Origin: Azoarcus taiwanensis
GTDB taxonomy: Bacteria > Pseudomonadota > Gammaproteobacteria > Burkholderiales > Rhodocyclaceae
Direction: 5' to 3'
NCBI RefSeq assembly: GCF_012910885.1
Contig: NZ_WTVM01000029.1
Location: 1 to 34,678, forward strand
Length of the DNA: 34,678 nt
This document shows positions 8,573-15,571 of this stretch, in pieces. Both the position numbers and the translations under genes were made by a program. Within the stretch, counting starts at the first letter, position 1. Every line of letters starts with the position of its first letter. The notes beneath the pieces were generated by a model. That model worked only from the letters and a program-made list of their open reading frames with translations. It was not told where the DNA came from and ran no database searches.

Positions 8573-9349
8573 ATGATGACGAGACTCTTCCTGGCCGGCC
8601 TGATTGCCCTGACCCTGGCCTTGCCGGCATTCGCCGGCCGCTTCACGATCGCCGCGGCCTCGGATCTGCGCTATGCGCTCGACGAAATCGTAGCCGCCTA
8701 CCGCGAGGGGCATCCGGATCATGATGTCACCTTGATCTACGGTTCGTCGGGCAAGATGACCACGCAGATCCTCAACGGCGCGCCCTTCGACGTGTTCTTC
8801 TCGGCCGACATCGCGTTTCCCGAGCGGCTTGCCGAGGCCGGTTTCACCGCCAGCGAGCCGGAGGTCTATGCGATCGGCCGCATCGTGCTGTGGAGTCGCA
8901 GGCTGGATGCGTCCGGATTGAGTTTGCAGGACCTGGTTCGACCCGACATCCGCCGCGTTGCGATTGCGCAGCCGGCGCATGCGCCATACGGCCAGCGTGC
9001 CCGAGAAGCATTGCAGGCGGCGGGGGTATGGGAAGCGGTCCAGGGCAAGCTGGTGTTCGGCGAAAACATCGCTCATGCAGCGCAGATGGCGCAGTCCGGC
9101 GCAGCGGATGTCGGCATCATTGCGCTGTCGCTGGCGGTTTTCCCGGATCTGGCGGTGCGTCCCCACCTGCTGATTGACGACGCCCTGCACCAACCGCTGA
9201 CCCAGGGTTTCGTCATCACCCGCCGGGCGGCGGACAACCCGGCGGCGTGGGCGTTCGCCGATTTCATGCACACCGAAACCGCTCGTGAGATCATGCGACG
9301 ATACGGCTTCGTGCTACCGGACGGTGCGGTGGCGAGTGAATCGGGTTGA
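8573..9349 (+). CDS. modA: Molybdate ABC transporter, periplasmic binding protein ModA
   Basis: A 258-residue secreted binding protein. The signal peptide (about 1-22, ending AFA-G) is followed by the ModA hallmark FTIAAASDLRYALDEIV, then IYGSSGKMTTQI and FDVFFSADIAFPERL; the serines and backbone amides of these blocks bind the oxyanion. The second lobe has GENIAHAAQMAQSGAADVGIIALS. Length is normal for the family. GGAG lies just ahead of the ATG at 8573. It delivers molybdate, and often tungstate, to ModB. It is the first of three ordered mod genes. Molybdate is needed for molybdenum-cofactor enzymes such as the TtrA enzyme at the left edge. Confidence 0.92.
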   Translation: MMTRLFLAGLIALTLALPAFAGRFTIAAASDLRYALDEIVAAYREGHPDHDVTLIYGSSGKMTTQILNGAPFDVFFSADIAFPERLAEAGFTASEPEVYAIGRIVLWSRRLDASGLSLQDLVRPDIRRVAIAQPAHAPYGQRAREALQAAGVWEAVQGKLVFGENIAHAAQMAQSGAADVGIIALSLAVFPDLAVRPHLLIDDALHQPLTQGFVITRRAADNPAAWAFADFMHTETAREIMRRYGFVLPDGAVASESG

Positions 9350-9367
9350 ACCGTCGATGCGGGAAAG

Positions 9368-10054
9368 ATGTTCGAACTGAGCCCACAGGACTGGCAGGCC
9401 ATCGAGCTCACGCTCAGGTTGTGCCTGTACACCACCGCAATCCTGCTGGTGATCGCCACGCCGCTGGCCTGGTGGCTGGCCAGTGGCCGCTCGGCGCTGC
9501 GTACCGCGATACAGGCGGTGGTCGCCTTGCCGCTCGTGCTGCCGCCCACGGTGCTGGGCTTTTACCTGCTCATCATGCTGGGTCCGCAAGGGGCCATCGG
9601 CGGTGCCCTTGAGCGCATGGGGCTGACCCATCTTGCCTTCAGTTTCTGGGGCATTCTTTTCGCCTCGGTCATCTCCTCCATGCCCTTCGCGGTTCAACCT
9701 CTCCAGCAGGCCTTCAATAATCTGGGACGCCGGCCCCTCGAGGTGGCCAGCGCGCTCGGCGCCGGGCTGGTTGACCGCTTCTTCACCGTGGTGCTGCCGC
9801 TCACTCGTGGGGGCTTCGTCGTCGCGGCAACGCTGATATTCGCGCACACCCTCGGTGAGTTCGGTGTGATCCTCATGATCGGGGGCAGCATTCCGGGCGA
9901 AACCAAGGTTTTGTCGGTGCTCATCTACGACCACACCGAGGCGATGAACCATGCTGCCGCGCACCGATTGTCTGCCATCCTGCTGGTGTTTTCCTTCGTT
10001 GTCCTGTTCGTGGTGTATTCGATCAACCGTCGTTTCGGTGTCGTCCAGCCGTGA
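9368..10054 (+). CDS. modB: Molybdate ABC transporter permease ModB
   Basis: A 228-residue inner-membrane permease with about five transmembrane helices. The family features visible are TAIQAVVALPLVLPPTVLGFYLL, the GPQGAIGGALE loop and the EAA-type coupling loop EVASALGAGLVDRFFTVVLPL that contacts the ATPase. GEFGVILMIGGSIPGETKVLS near the end is typical of ModB. The gene starts at ATG 9368, 18 bases after modA, and its stop overlaps the GTG of modC (GTGA at 10051-10054), indicating coupled translation. It forms the channel of the molybdate importer with ModC. No ModE-type operator was seen upstream, and the operon probably relies on a promoter ahead of the Gate-domain or cyd genes. Confidence 0.92.
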   Translation: MFELSPQDWQAIELTLRLCLYTTAILLVIATPLAWWLASGRSALRTAIQAVVALPLVLPPTVLGFYLLIMLGPQGAIGGALERMGLTHLAFSFWGILFASVISSMPFAVQPLQQAFNNLGRRPLEVASALGAGLVDRFFTVVLPLTRGGFVVAATLIFAHTLGEFGVILMIGGSIPGETKVLSVLIYDHTEAMNHAAAHRLSAILLVFSFVVLFVVYSINRRFGVVQP

Positions 10055-11121
10055 CGCTTCGCATCAGGTCTCGCCTGGCGCGCGAGGGCTTCACCCTCGA
10101 CGTCGACTGTACGCTGCCGATGGAGGGGGTCACCGCCCTGTTCGGACGGTCCGGCTGCGGCAAGACCACCTTGTTGCGCATCATTGCCGGCCTCGAACGC
10201 GTGGCCGGTGCCGAGGTGCGCTTCGGTGACGAGGTGTGGCAGCGGGATGCCGCTTTCGTGCCGCTGCATCGCCGGCGTATTGGCCTGGTGTTCCAGGAAC
10301 CCAGCCTGCTGCCCCACATGAGCGTGCGGGGTAACATGCTCTACGGCTACCGCCGCACGCCCGAAGCGGAACGTCGCCTTCATCTGCCCGAGGTTGCCGA
10401 CATGCTCGGCATAGCAGAATTGCTGGACAGGCCGGTGGATCGGCTCTCGGGCGGCCAACGCCAGCGGGTCTCGCTTGGGCGGGCCTTGCTGACCAGTCCG
10501 AAGCTGCTCTTGCTCGACGAGCCGCTGTCGGCGCTGGATACCCAGACCAAGCGCGAGATCATGCCCTTTCTGTCGCGACTCGCGGACGAAGCCGGGGTCC
10601 CCATGGTCATGATCACCCACTCGCCGGCAGAGGTCGAGCGGCTTGCCGACCGTGTCGCCTTCATGCGCGAGGGTCGCATCGAACGCATCGAAAGCCTGCG
10701 CGAGGCCATGGCGCGACCGGATTCGCCACTTTTCGACGACGAAGGCGCAGCGTCGGTGCTTGAAGGCGAGGTTGCCGAGCTTGCCGAGGATGGTCTGTTC
10801 GCTTTCGGACCACCTGAAGCACGTCTCTGGCTTGGTGCGACGTCCTCGGTTGCGGTTGGCGTGACCACGCGAGTCCGGGTTCTGGCGCGGGATGTGAGCC
10901 TTGCCCTGGATGACCCTGCGCGAGTCAGCATGCAGAATCACCTTCTGGTGCGTATAGAACGTACGGATACCCTCCGCTCGGGACATGCGCTTGTCTCATG
11001 CCGTTTGGCTGACGGGCAGCTCCTGCTCGCCGAGCTGACGGTTCGTTCGGTCACTCGCCTCTGTTTGCAGCCGGGCCAGTCAGTTTTTGCCCTGATCAAA
11101 TCCGTCGCGTTGGTAGATTAG
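10051..11121 (+). CDS. modC: Molybdate ABC transporter ATPase ModC
   Basis: A 356-residue ABC ATPase that starts with GTG at 10051, overlapping modB by 4 bases. It has Walker A GRSGCGKTT (32-40), the Q-loop VFQEPSLLPHM, signature LSGGQRQR (132-139), Walker B LLLLDEP (152-158) and the H-loop MITHSPAEVERLADRV. The C-terminal part (about 288-352) is a TOBE (MOP-like) domain that binds molybdate in this family and may give feedback control. Length is normal. It powers molybdate import with ModAB. Behind it, 159 bases without a gene separate it from the convergent Yip1 gene. Confidence 0.92.
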   Translation: MTLRIRSRLAREGFTLDVDCTLPMEGVTALFGRSGCGKTTLLRIIAGLERVAGAEVRFGDEVWQRDAAFVPLHRRRIGLVFQEPSLLPHMSVRGNMLYGYRRTPEAERRLHLPEVADMLGIAELLDRPVDRLSGGQRQRVSLGRALLTSPKLLLLDEPLSALDTQTKREIMPFLSRLADEAGVPMVMITHSPAEVERLADRVAFMREGRIERIESLREAMARPDSPLFDDEGAASVLEGEVAELAEDGLFAFGPPEARLWLGATSSVAVGVTTRVRVLARDVSLALDDPARVSMQNHLLVRIERTDTLRSGHALVSCRLADGQLLLAELTVRSVTRLCLQPGQSVFALIKSVALVD

Positions 11122-11280
11122 GGTTTGGACGGAAGCTTGGACCGTTGCGGCGTGACGCTTTCGACCAACTTCTCTGAAAAGAAGGCTCACGAATCCGCTC
11201 CGGCCTCACGCCTCCGTGAGCGCCCGCGACGATGCCTGGCACCGTCGCGCCGACTCCGGGCGCCGCGCTCCGAGCTTTGT
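11122..11280. other. Spacer between convergent modC and the yip1-like gene
   Basis: These 159 bases contain one small hairpin, CTCACG-CCTC-CGTGAG at 11205-11220, and no coding sequence. No T tract follows the hairpin on either side, so I cannot call a terminator for modC or for the Yip1-family gene here. Confidence 0.5.
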
Positions 11281-11856
11281 TCAACGCGCGATCATGAACG
11301 GCATGAGCGTAAAACCGACCAAGATGAACCAGACGAGCACGCCAAGTGCGATGACGGTGATAGCGAGATTGGCGGCGTCCAGATCGTCCCCGACCTTCAG
11401 CAGCCCCTCCACACCACGCATGATCAACGCGGCGGAAGCGCCGAGAGCCAGTAGCGGGACCCCGATCACCAGCCAGATTTCGTTCTGAAGAAGAATGAGC
11501 GACGAAAGCCACAGCGGAACCGGTGCAACTGCGGCGACCTTGAAGGCATCGCGATAGGTACCGCTCCCGCCATGTGAGGTGGCCAGGCTCCGGATGGCCC
11601 AGGCCATGAGCGGCACGACCAGCAACTGCAATGCGAGGAACTGCAGCGCCACCAGCCACCATACCGGGGCGGATACCGTGGGAAAGTAAGCCGGGCCAAT
11701 GTGGGTGGACGCATAGATAATCATCAGTGGCGGGAGTAATGCCATCGGCAACACCAGCCGGTATATCAATTGACTGGGTGCCAGATCGGCGTTGGCGAGC
11801 TTGTCCCAACCCGCATGGGACGACCACAGCATTCGCGGGTACTGGATGAGGTCCAT
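11281..11856 (-). CDS. Yip1-family integral membrane protein
   Basis: A 191-residue membrane protein with five predicted hydrophobic helices. It begins MDLIQYPRMLWSSHAGWDKLAN, a pattern common in bacterial YIP1-family proteins, and has PLMAWAIRSLATSHGG between helices. The start at 11856 is set by an excellent AGGAGGA (11863-11869, 6-base spacing); an upstream in-frame ATG at 11931 is rejected. Function in bacteria is unknown; eukaryotic Yip1 proteins act in membrane traffic, which does not transfer. It is divergent from a broken MarR-type regulator and shares a 174-base promoter region with it, so it may be that regulator's target. Confidence 0.75.
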   Translation of the reverse strand: MDLIQYPRMLWSSHAGWDKLANADLAPSQLIYRLVLPMALLPPLMIIYASTHIGPAYFPTVSAPVWWLVALQFLALQLLVVPLMAWAIRSLATSHGGSGTYRDAFKVAAVAPVPLWLSSLILLQNEIWLVIGVPLLALGASAALIMRGVEGLLKVGDDLDAANLAITVIALGVLVWFILVGFTLMPFMIAR

Positions 11857-11862
11857 CGCGCA

Positions 11863-11869
11863 TCCTCCT
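11863..11869 (-). promoter_or_regulatory. Strong ribosome binding site fixing the yip1-like start
   Basis: AGGAGGA on the minus strand, 6 bases ahead of the ATG at 11856. It decides between that start and an upstream in-frame ATG at 11931 that has no such site. Confidence 0.85.
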
Positions 11870-11920
11870 CTGGATGGCCGAGCGTGCGTTACATCACATT
11901 TTGATATTAAGCGCGATCTT

Positions 11921-11943
11921 CGGGAATGCAAGGACGATTCCCG
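11921..11943. promoter_or_regulatory. Inverted repeat in the yip1-like/marR-like divergent promoter
   Basis: CGGGAAT (11921-11927) and ATTCCCG (11937-11943) form a perfect 7-bp inverted repeat with a 9-base spacer. It lies near the middle of the 174-base divergent region, 65 bases from the Yip1-family start and 88 from the MarR-family start. The size and position fit the operator of a dimeric winged-helix regulator such as the neighbouring MarR-family protein. Binding is inference. Confidence 0.45.
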
Positions 11944-12030
11944 TCATGATTCCTGCCGGTATCATTTGTCCCGTTGTTTGGGAGGTGGTGCCAGTGGGAG
12001 ACTTCGATCGCATGTCTCTGGGAGGATGAA

Positions 12031-12480
12031 ATGGAAGACGGCGCGCTGGGTATCGACAAGATTCGCACCTTGGCAAACTTCCGTTATCAACTAAGGCGCT
12101 TCGAGCGCTTTTCCGAATTGCTCACCCGTCAGCACGGCGTTACCTAGCTGCAATATCTTCTGATGCTTCAGATCAAGGGTTTTCCAGGCCGCTCCTGGGC
12201 GACGATCGTCGAATTGGCGGAACGCCTTCAGGCTCATCACCACGGCGTCATTTCGCTGATCAAGCGCTGCGAGAGCCTCGGCATGGTCACAAGATCGCCG
12301 GGACTGGATGACCGTCGTACCGTTCAGGTGCGTCTGACACCAAAAGGCAATGAACTCGTCACGAAGCTAGCGAAGCTCCATCGGGATGAGCTCCTGGCCC
12401 TGCAGGAGGTGTTTACGGTGCCGGACAGGAAGGTCTTGATGACTTCTCAATCTGATGGGCATCCCGGCGGCGGACCGTGA
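12031..12480 (+). pseudogene. MarR-family transcriptional regulator with in-frame TAG
   Basis: Reading from ATG 12031 (GGAGG at 12021-12025) gives a single frame of 150 codons. It is interrupted only at codon 39 by TAG (12145-12147) and then continues to TGA at 12478-12480. The first 38 residues hold the N-terminal dimerisation helix (NFRYQLRRFERFSELLTR). After the TAG come LQYLLMLQIKGFPGRSW, the winged-helix core VELAERLQAHHHGVISLIKRCESLG and the wing DDRRTVQVRLTPKG, all well preserved. Many sense codons are one base from TAG, so a point mutation or base-call error would explain it. A restart at ATG 12163, 15 bases beyond the stop, could make a 105-residue protein lacking the first helix. 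Nothing else in the gene has decayed, so the loss is recent, an error, or tolerated. Confidence 0.8.
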
Positions 12481-12552
12481 TCTGGGACGCGGTGATGCCT
12501 GCGCATCGCTGGGTTAGACTACGCTTTTTACAAGCGCAAGATACGCACGCCG

Positions 12553-13212
12553 ATGATCGACTACCGCATCGTTCCCGTCACGCCCTTCCAGCAGAATTGC
12601 AGCGTGATCTGGTGCTCCGAAACACGCAAGGCCGCCGTGGTGGACCCGGGCGGCGACATTGACCGGATCACCGCCCTGATTGCGGAGCTTGGCGTCAGCG
12701 TCGAGAGAATTCTGATCACTCACGGCCATCTCGATCACGCCGGTGGCACGGCCCGGCTGGCGGAGAAGCTCGGCGTGCCGATCGATGGGCCGCACATGGA
12801 CGACCGCTTCTGGATTGATGGCATGGAGGAACAGAGCCGGATGTTCGGCGTTGCCGGTGCGCAAACCTTCACTCCGGATCGCTGGCTGGTCGATGGCGAC
12901 ACAGTCAGCGTCGGCAAGGCCACGCTGCAGGTCATTCATGCGCCGGGCCACACGCCGGGTCATGTCGTGTTCTACCAGGCCGAAAGCAAGATCGCCTTCG
13001 TCGGTGATGTATTGTTTGCGGGTTCGATCGGACGCACGGATTTTCCGCGCGGCGATCATGCCACGCTGATTTCATCGATTCGCGACAAGCTGTTTCCGCT
13101 CGGCGACGACGTCTCATTCGTCCCTGGTCACGGACCGGTATCCACGTTTGGTGAAGAACGGCGCGGCAACCCCTTCGTTGGCGACTTTGCACTCGGGAGG
13201 CATGGCGCGTGA
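12553..13212 (+). CDS. Metallo-beta-lactamase-fold hydrolase, YcbL/GloB-like
   Basis: A 219-residue cytoplasmic hydrolase. It carries the full metal site of the family: H57, H59, D61 and H62 in THGHLDHAGG, H133 in PGHTPGHVVF, D152 in FVGDVLFAGSIGRTDF and H193 in PGHGP. The MBL fold starts almost at the N terminus and there is no extra domain. The size and the GSIGRTDFPRGD block are typical of YcbL, a type II glyoxalase-like enzyme; these act on thioesters such as S-lactoylglutathione, but the substrate here is not shown. The start at ATG 12553 follows a 72-base gap after the broken regulator. Its stop overlaps the GTG of the next gene (GTGA), so it is the first gene of the sensor operon. Confidence 0.85.
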   Translation: MIDYRIVPVTPFQQNCSVIWCSETRKAAVVDPGGDIDRITALIAELGVSVERILITHGHLDHAGGTARLAEKLGVPIDGPHMDDRFWIDGMEEQSRMFGVAGAQTFTPDRWLVDGDTVSVGKATLQVIHAPGHTPGHVVFYQAESKIAFVGDVLFAGSIGRTDFPRGDHATLISSIRDKLFPLGDDVSFVPGHGPVSTFGEERRGNPFVGDFALGRHGA

Positions 13213-13922
13213 GACTGGGATGCCTCGAGGATGACACGGACACCCGCGAGGCCGTGCGAAGCTGGCTCGAGGCGGCGGGGCACGACGTACACGTGTTCGC
13301 GAGCGGGCGCGACTTCATGCGAACCGCGGCCCGCGAGAGCTTCGACCTTTTCGTGCTCGACAGCAATCTGCCGGACGTCAGCGGCCCGGAAGTGCTCCAC
13401 TGGCTTCGCACCGACCGGAATGACGCGACACCGGTGGTGTTCGTGACCGCCCGGGACGCAGAGGAGGACATCGTCGCCCAGCTTACCGCCGGTGCAGACG
13501 ACTACATCGTCAAGCCGGTGCGACGTGCCGAGCTGATCGCCCGAATCGATGCAGTCTTGCGGCGCACGCGACCTGCGCCCGCGAGCGACGCCCTGGAGGC
13601 CGGACCTTATCGTTTCGATCTGGTGCATAAGCGGGTGCATGACGACGGTGAGGAAATCGCGCTGACGGACAAGGAATTCGATCTTGCGGTCTTCCTGTTC
13701 CGCAACGTTGGCCGTCTGCTGTCGCGTGGCCATCTGCTCGAGGCGGTCTGGGGTCGCAACCCATCGGTCGCTACCCGCACAGTGGACACCCATGTCAGCC
13801 GGGTGCGCGGCAAGCTCAAGCTGCGGCCGGACCGCGGTTTTCGACTGGTGCCGACCTATAACTACGGCTATCGACTCGAATGCACCACCGACCCCGAGCC
13901 GCCGTCGTTTACGGGATCCTGA
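13209..13922 (+). CDS. OmpR-family response regulator of the CHASE2/FecR operon
   Basis: A 237-residue response regulator. The receiver domain has acidic residues E7-D9, phosphoacceptor D51 in VLDSNLPD, the FVTARD switch and lysine in DDYIVKPVRR. The C-terminal winged-helix domain (about 125-228) has LTDKEFDLAVFLFRNVGRLLSR and TVDTHVSRVRGKL, typical of OmpR/PhoB DNA binding. The GTG start at 13209 overlaps the hydrolase stop by 4 bases. The cognate kinase is almost certainly the CHASE2 kinase two genes downstream. The first residues (MRLGCLEDD) are slightly unusual in that the normal short basic/hydrophobic lead VLIVDDD is replaced by LGCLEDD. Confidence 0.9.
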   Translation: MRLGCLEDDTDTREAVRSWLEAAGHDVHVFASGRDFMRTAARESFDLFVLDSNLPDVSGPEVLHWLRTDRNDATPVVFVTARDAEEDIVAQLTAGADDYIVKPVRRAELIARIDAVLRRTRPAPASDALEAGPYRFDLVHKRVHDDGEEIALTDKEFDLAVFLFRNVGRLLSRGHLLEAVWGRNPSVATRTVDTHVSRVRGKLKLRPDRGFRLVPTYNYGYRLECTTDPEPPSFTGS

Positions 13923-13963
13923 CGGCCTTTCACCGCTTCATCTCTCGCATCTGGAGTCTCGCG

Positions 13964-15571
13964 ATGTCTGCCAAGACCTTTCTGAAGCGCTGGGTTGCCG
14001 GCGCGATCGTGGCCCTGGCGGCGCTGCCGTCGCTTTCGTTCGACGAGATTCGTTACGAGGTCCAGCCGGGTGACACGCTGATCGGTCTGGGTGAGGCGCT
14101 GCTCGCAAGACCGGCAGACTGGGTTGTGCTGCAGCGCCTGAACGGCATCGTTGATGATCGCCGCATCCCGATCGGCACTCAGCTGCGCATCCCGGTCCGG
14201 CTTTTGCGACCCGTGCCAAGAGAGGCAGAAGTCGTCGAAGTGACCGGTCACGCGCAGGCGAACGACGTGCTCATCGTGGAGGGTGACCGCATCGGTGCCG
14301 GCGTGACCTTGCAGACCGGTGAAACCGGGCACGTCGTGATTCGGCTGCCGGATGGCTCGGAGCTTTCCCTGCCGGCGCGGAGCCGGGCGCGAATCGATAC
14401 CCTGCAGGGTTATGCTGGAACCGATACCCAGGATCTCGGTGTCGATCTCGAGCAAGGGCGGGTGGAGTCTCGTGTCGTGCCGCAGCGCGGTCCGGCTGCC
14501 CGTTACCGCATCGACACGCCCACGGCGGTGATCGGTGTGCGAGGCACGGACTTCCGTGTCAGCGCTGCTCCGGAAGAGGGTGCAAGCCGTGCGGAGGTCA
14601 CCAGTGGCACGATACGTGTCGTGCGCGCCGGGCCGGCCCCGGGGCCGGCACGCGACTTGACGGGTGGTTTCGGTCTGGTCGCACGCAGCGGAGAGCGCCT
14701 GCCGGCGCCGGTGCCATTGCTGGAGCCGCCTGCAGTCGATGCCCTGCCGGTGTTGTTCGAGCGTCCGCTGCTGCGCATCGAGCCGCCGGCACTGGCCGGA
14801 GCGAGCGCCTTTCGGGTGCAGGTTCGAGCCACCGGGACCCGCGCAATGTTGTTTGACGAGGTGTTTTCGGGGCAGTTTCGAATTGCCGGTCTGGACGACG
14901 GTGCCTATGTGATGCGCTTGCGAGGTGTGGATGCGGATGGTATCGAGGGACAGGATGCTGAACATCGCTTCACCCTCAAGGCACGACCGGAACCACCCTT
15001 CATGTCCATGCCCAGAGCCGATGGCAAGGCGCCGGCCGGAGTGGTGCGGTTCGAATGGGCGGCCGCGCCGGAGGCCGGGCGCTACCATTTGCAGGTGGCC
15101 GAGGTCGGAGACGCGTCCGTATTCATCCACGACGATGTGGCAGTGGCCGGCACGGCCGCCGAGGTGAAGCTGGAACCCGGGCTCTACACCTGGCGTATCG
15201 CCAGCATTCGCCCGGATGGGGATCGTGGCCCGTGGTCGGACGCGGCGGGTTTCGAGGTGCGACCCCCACCCTCCGAGCCTGAGCCGCCGGAGATGGGTGA
15301 TGAAGAGATGGTGTTCCGCTGGTCGGGCGAGCCGGGTCAGCGCTTCGACGTCGAGTTCGCGTCCGATCCGGATTTCAGCCGAGTGATTCATTCGGCCTCC
15401 ACCGAGCTGCCGGAATGGGCAGTCGCCAAACCCGGTCCGGACACCTACTGGATTCGTGTCCGGGCGATCGATCCAGACGGCTTCGTCGGTCCGTGGACCG
15501 CCGGCCAGAGTGTCATTGTGCCGGCCAGGTTCCCGTGGTGGATGTTGTTGCTACCCCTGCTGGCACTGTGA
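13964..15571 (+). CDS. LysM and FecR domain periplasmic protein with Fn3-like repeats
   Basis: A 535-residue exported protein. Start ATG 13964 has GGAG 8 bases upstream and opens a signal sequence (basic KTFLKRW, then AGAIVALAALPSL). A LysM domain follows (about 30-78, YEVQPGDTLIGLGEALL and LRIPVRLL), which usually binds peptidoglycan glycan chains. A FecR domain comes next (about 105-220) with LPDGSELSLPARSRARID and YRIDTPTAVIGVRGTDFRV. The remainder (about 255-520) looks like three Fn3/Ig-type beta modules with repeated WRIASIRPDG- and IRVRAIDPDG-type strands. The last 15 residues, FPWWMLLLPLLAL, are hydrophobic and might anchor the tail. Its stop overlaps the kinase GTG by 4 bases. A wall-contacting sensory partner of the kinase is inferred from domain content and position. 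Confidence 0.85.
   Translation: MSAKTFLKRWVAGAIVALAALPSLSFDEIRYEVQPGDTLIGLGEALLARPADWVVLQRLNGIVDDRRIPIGTQLRIPVRLLRPVPREAEVVEVTGHAQANDVLIVEGDRIGAGVTLQTGETGHVVIRLPDGSELSLPARSRARIDTLQGYAGTDTQDLGVDLEQGRVESRVVPQRGPAARYRIDTPTAVIGVRGTDFRVSAAPEEGASRAEVTSGTIRVVRAGPAPGPARDLTGGFGLVARSGERLPAPVPLLEPPAVDALPVLFERPLLRIEPPALAGASAFRVQVRATGTRAMLFDEVFSGQFRIAGLDDGAYVMRLRGVDADGIEGQDAEHRFTLKARPEPPFMSMPRADGKAPAGVVRFEWAAAPEAGRYHLQVAEVGDASVFIHDDVAVAGTAAEVKLEPGLYTWRIASIRPDGDRGPWSDAAGFEVRPPPSEPEPPEMGDEEMVFRWSGEPGQRFDVEFASDPDFSRVIHSASTELPEWAVAKPGPDTYWIRVRAIDPDGFVGPWTAGQSVIVPARFPWWMLLLPLLAL

Noticed and set aside
6651-8630. 659-codon open frame on the minus strand opposite cydC and the Gate-domain gene
   Set aside because: Composition is low-complexity and charged without hydrophobic core; the plus strand encodes clear ABC ATPase motifs and membrane helices.
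11205-11220. Hairpin behind modC as a terminator
   Set aside because: The 6-bp stem has no T tract on either strand.
12145-12147. TAG read as pyrrolysine or by programmed readthrough
   Set aside because: MarR proteins are not known to use it, no special context is visible, and a point mutation or error is simpler.
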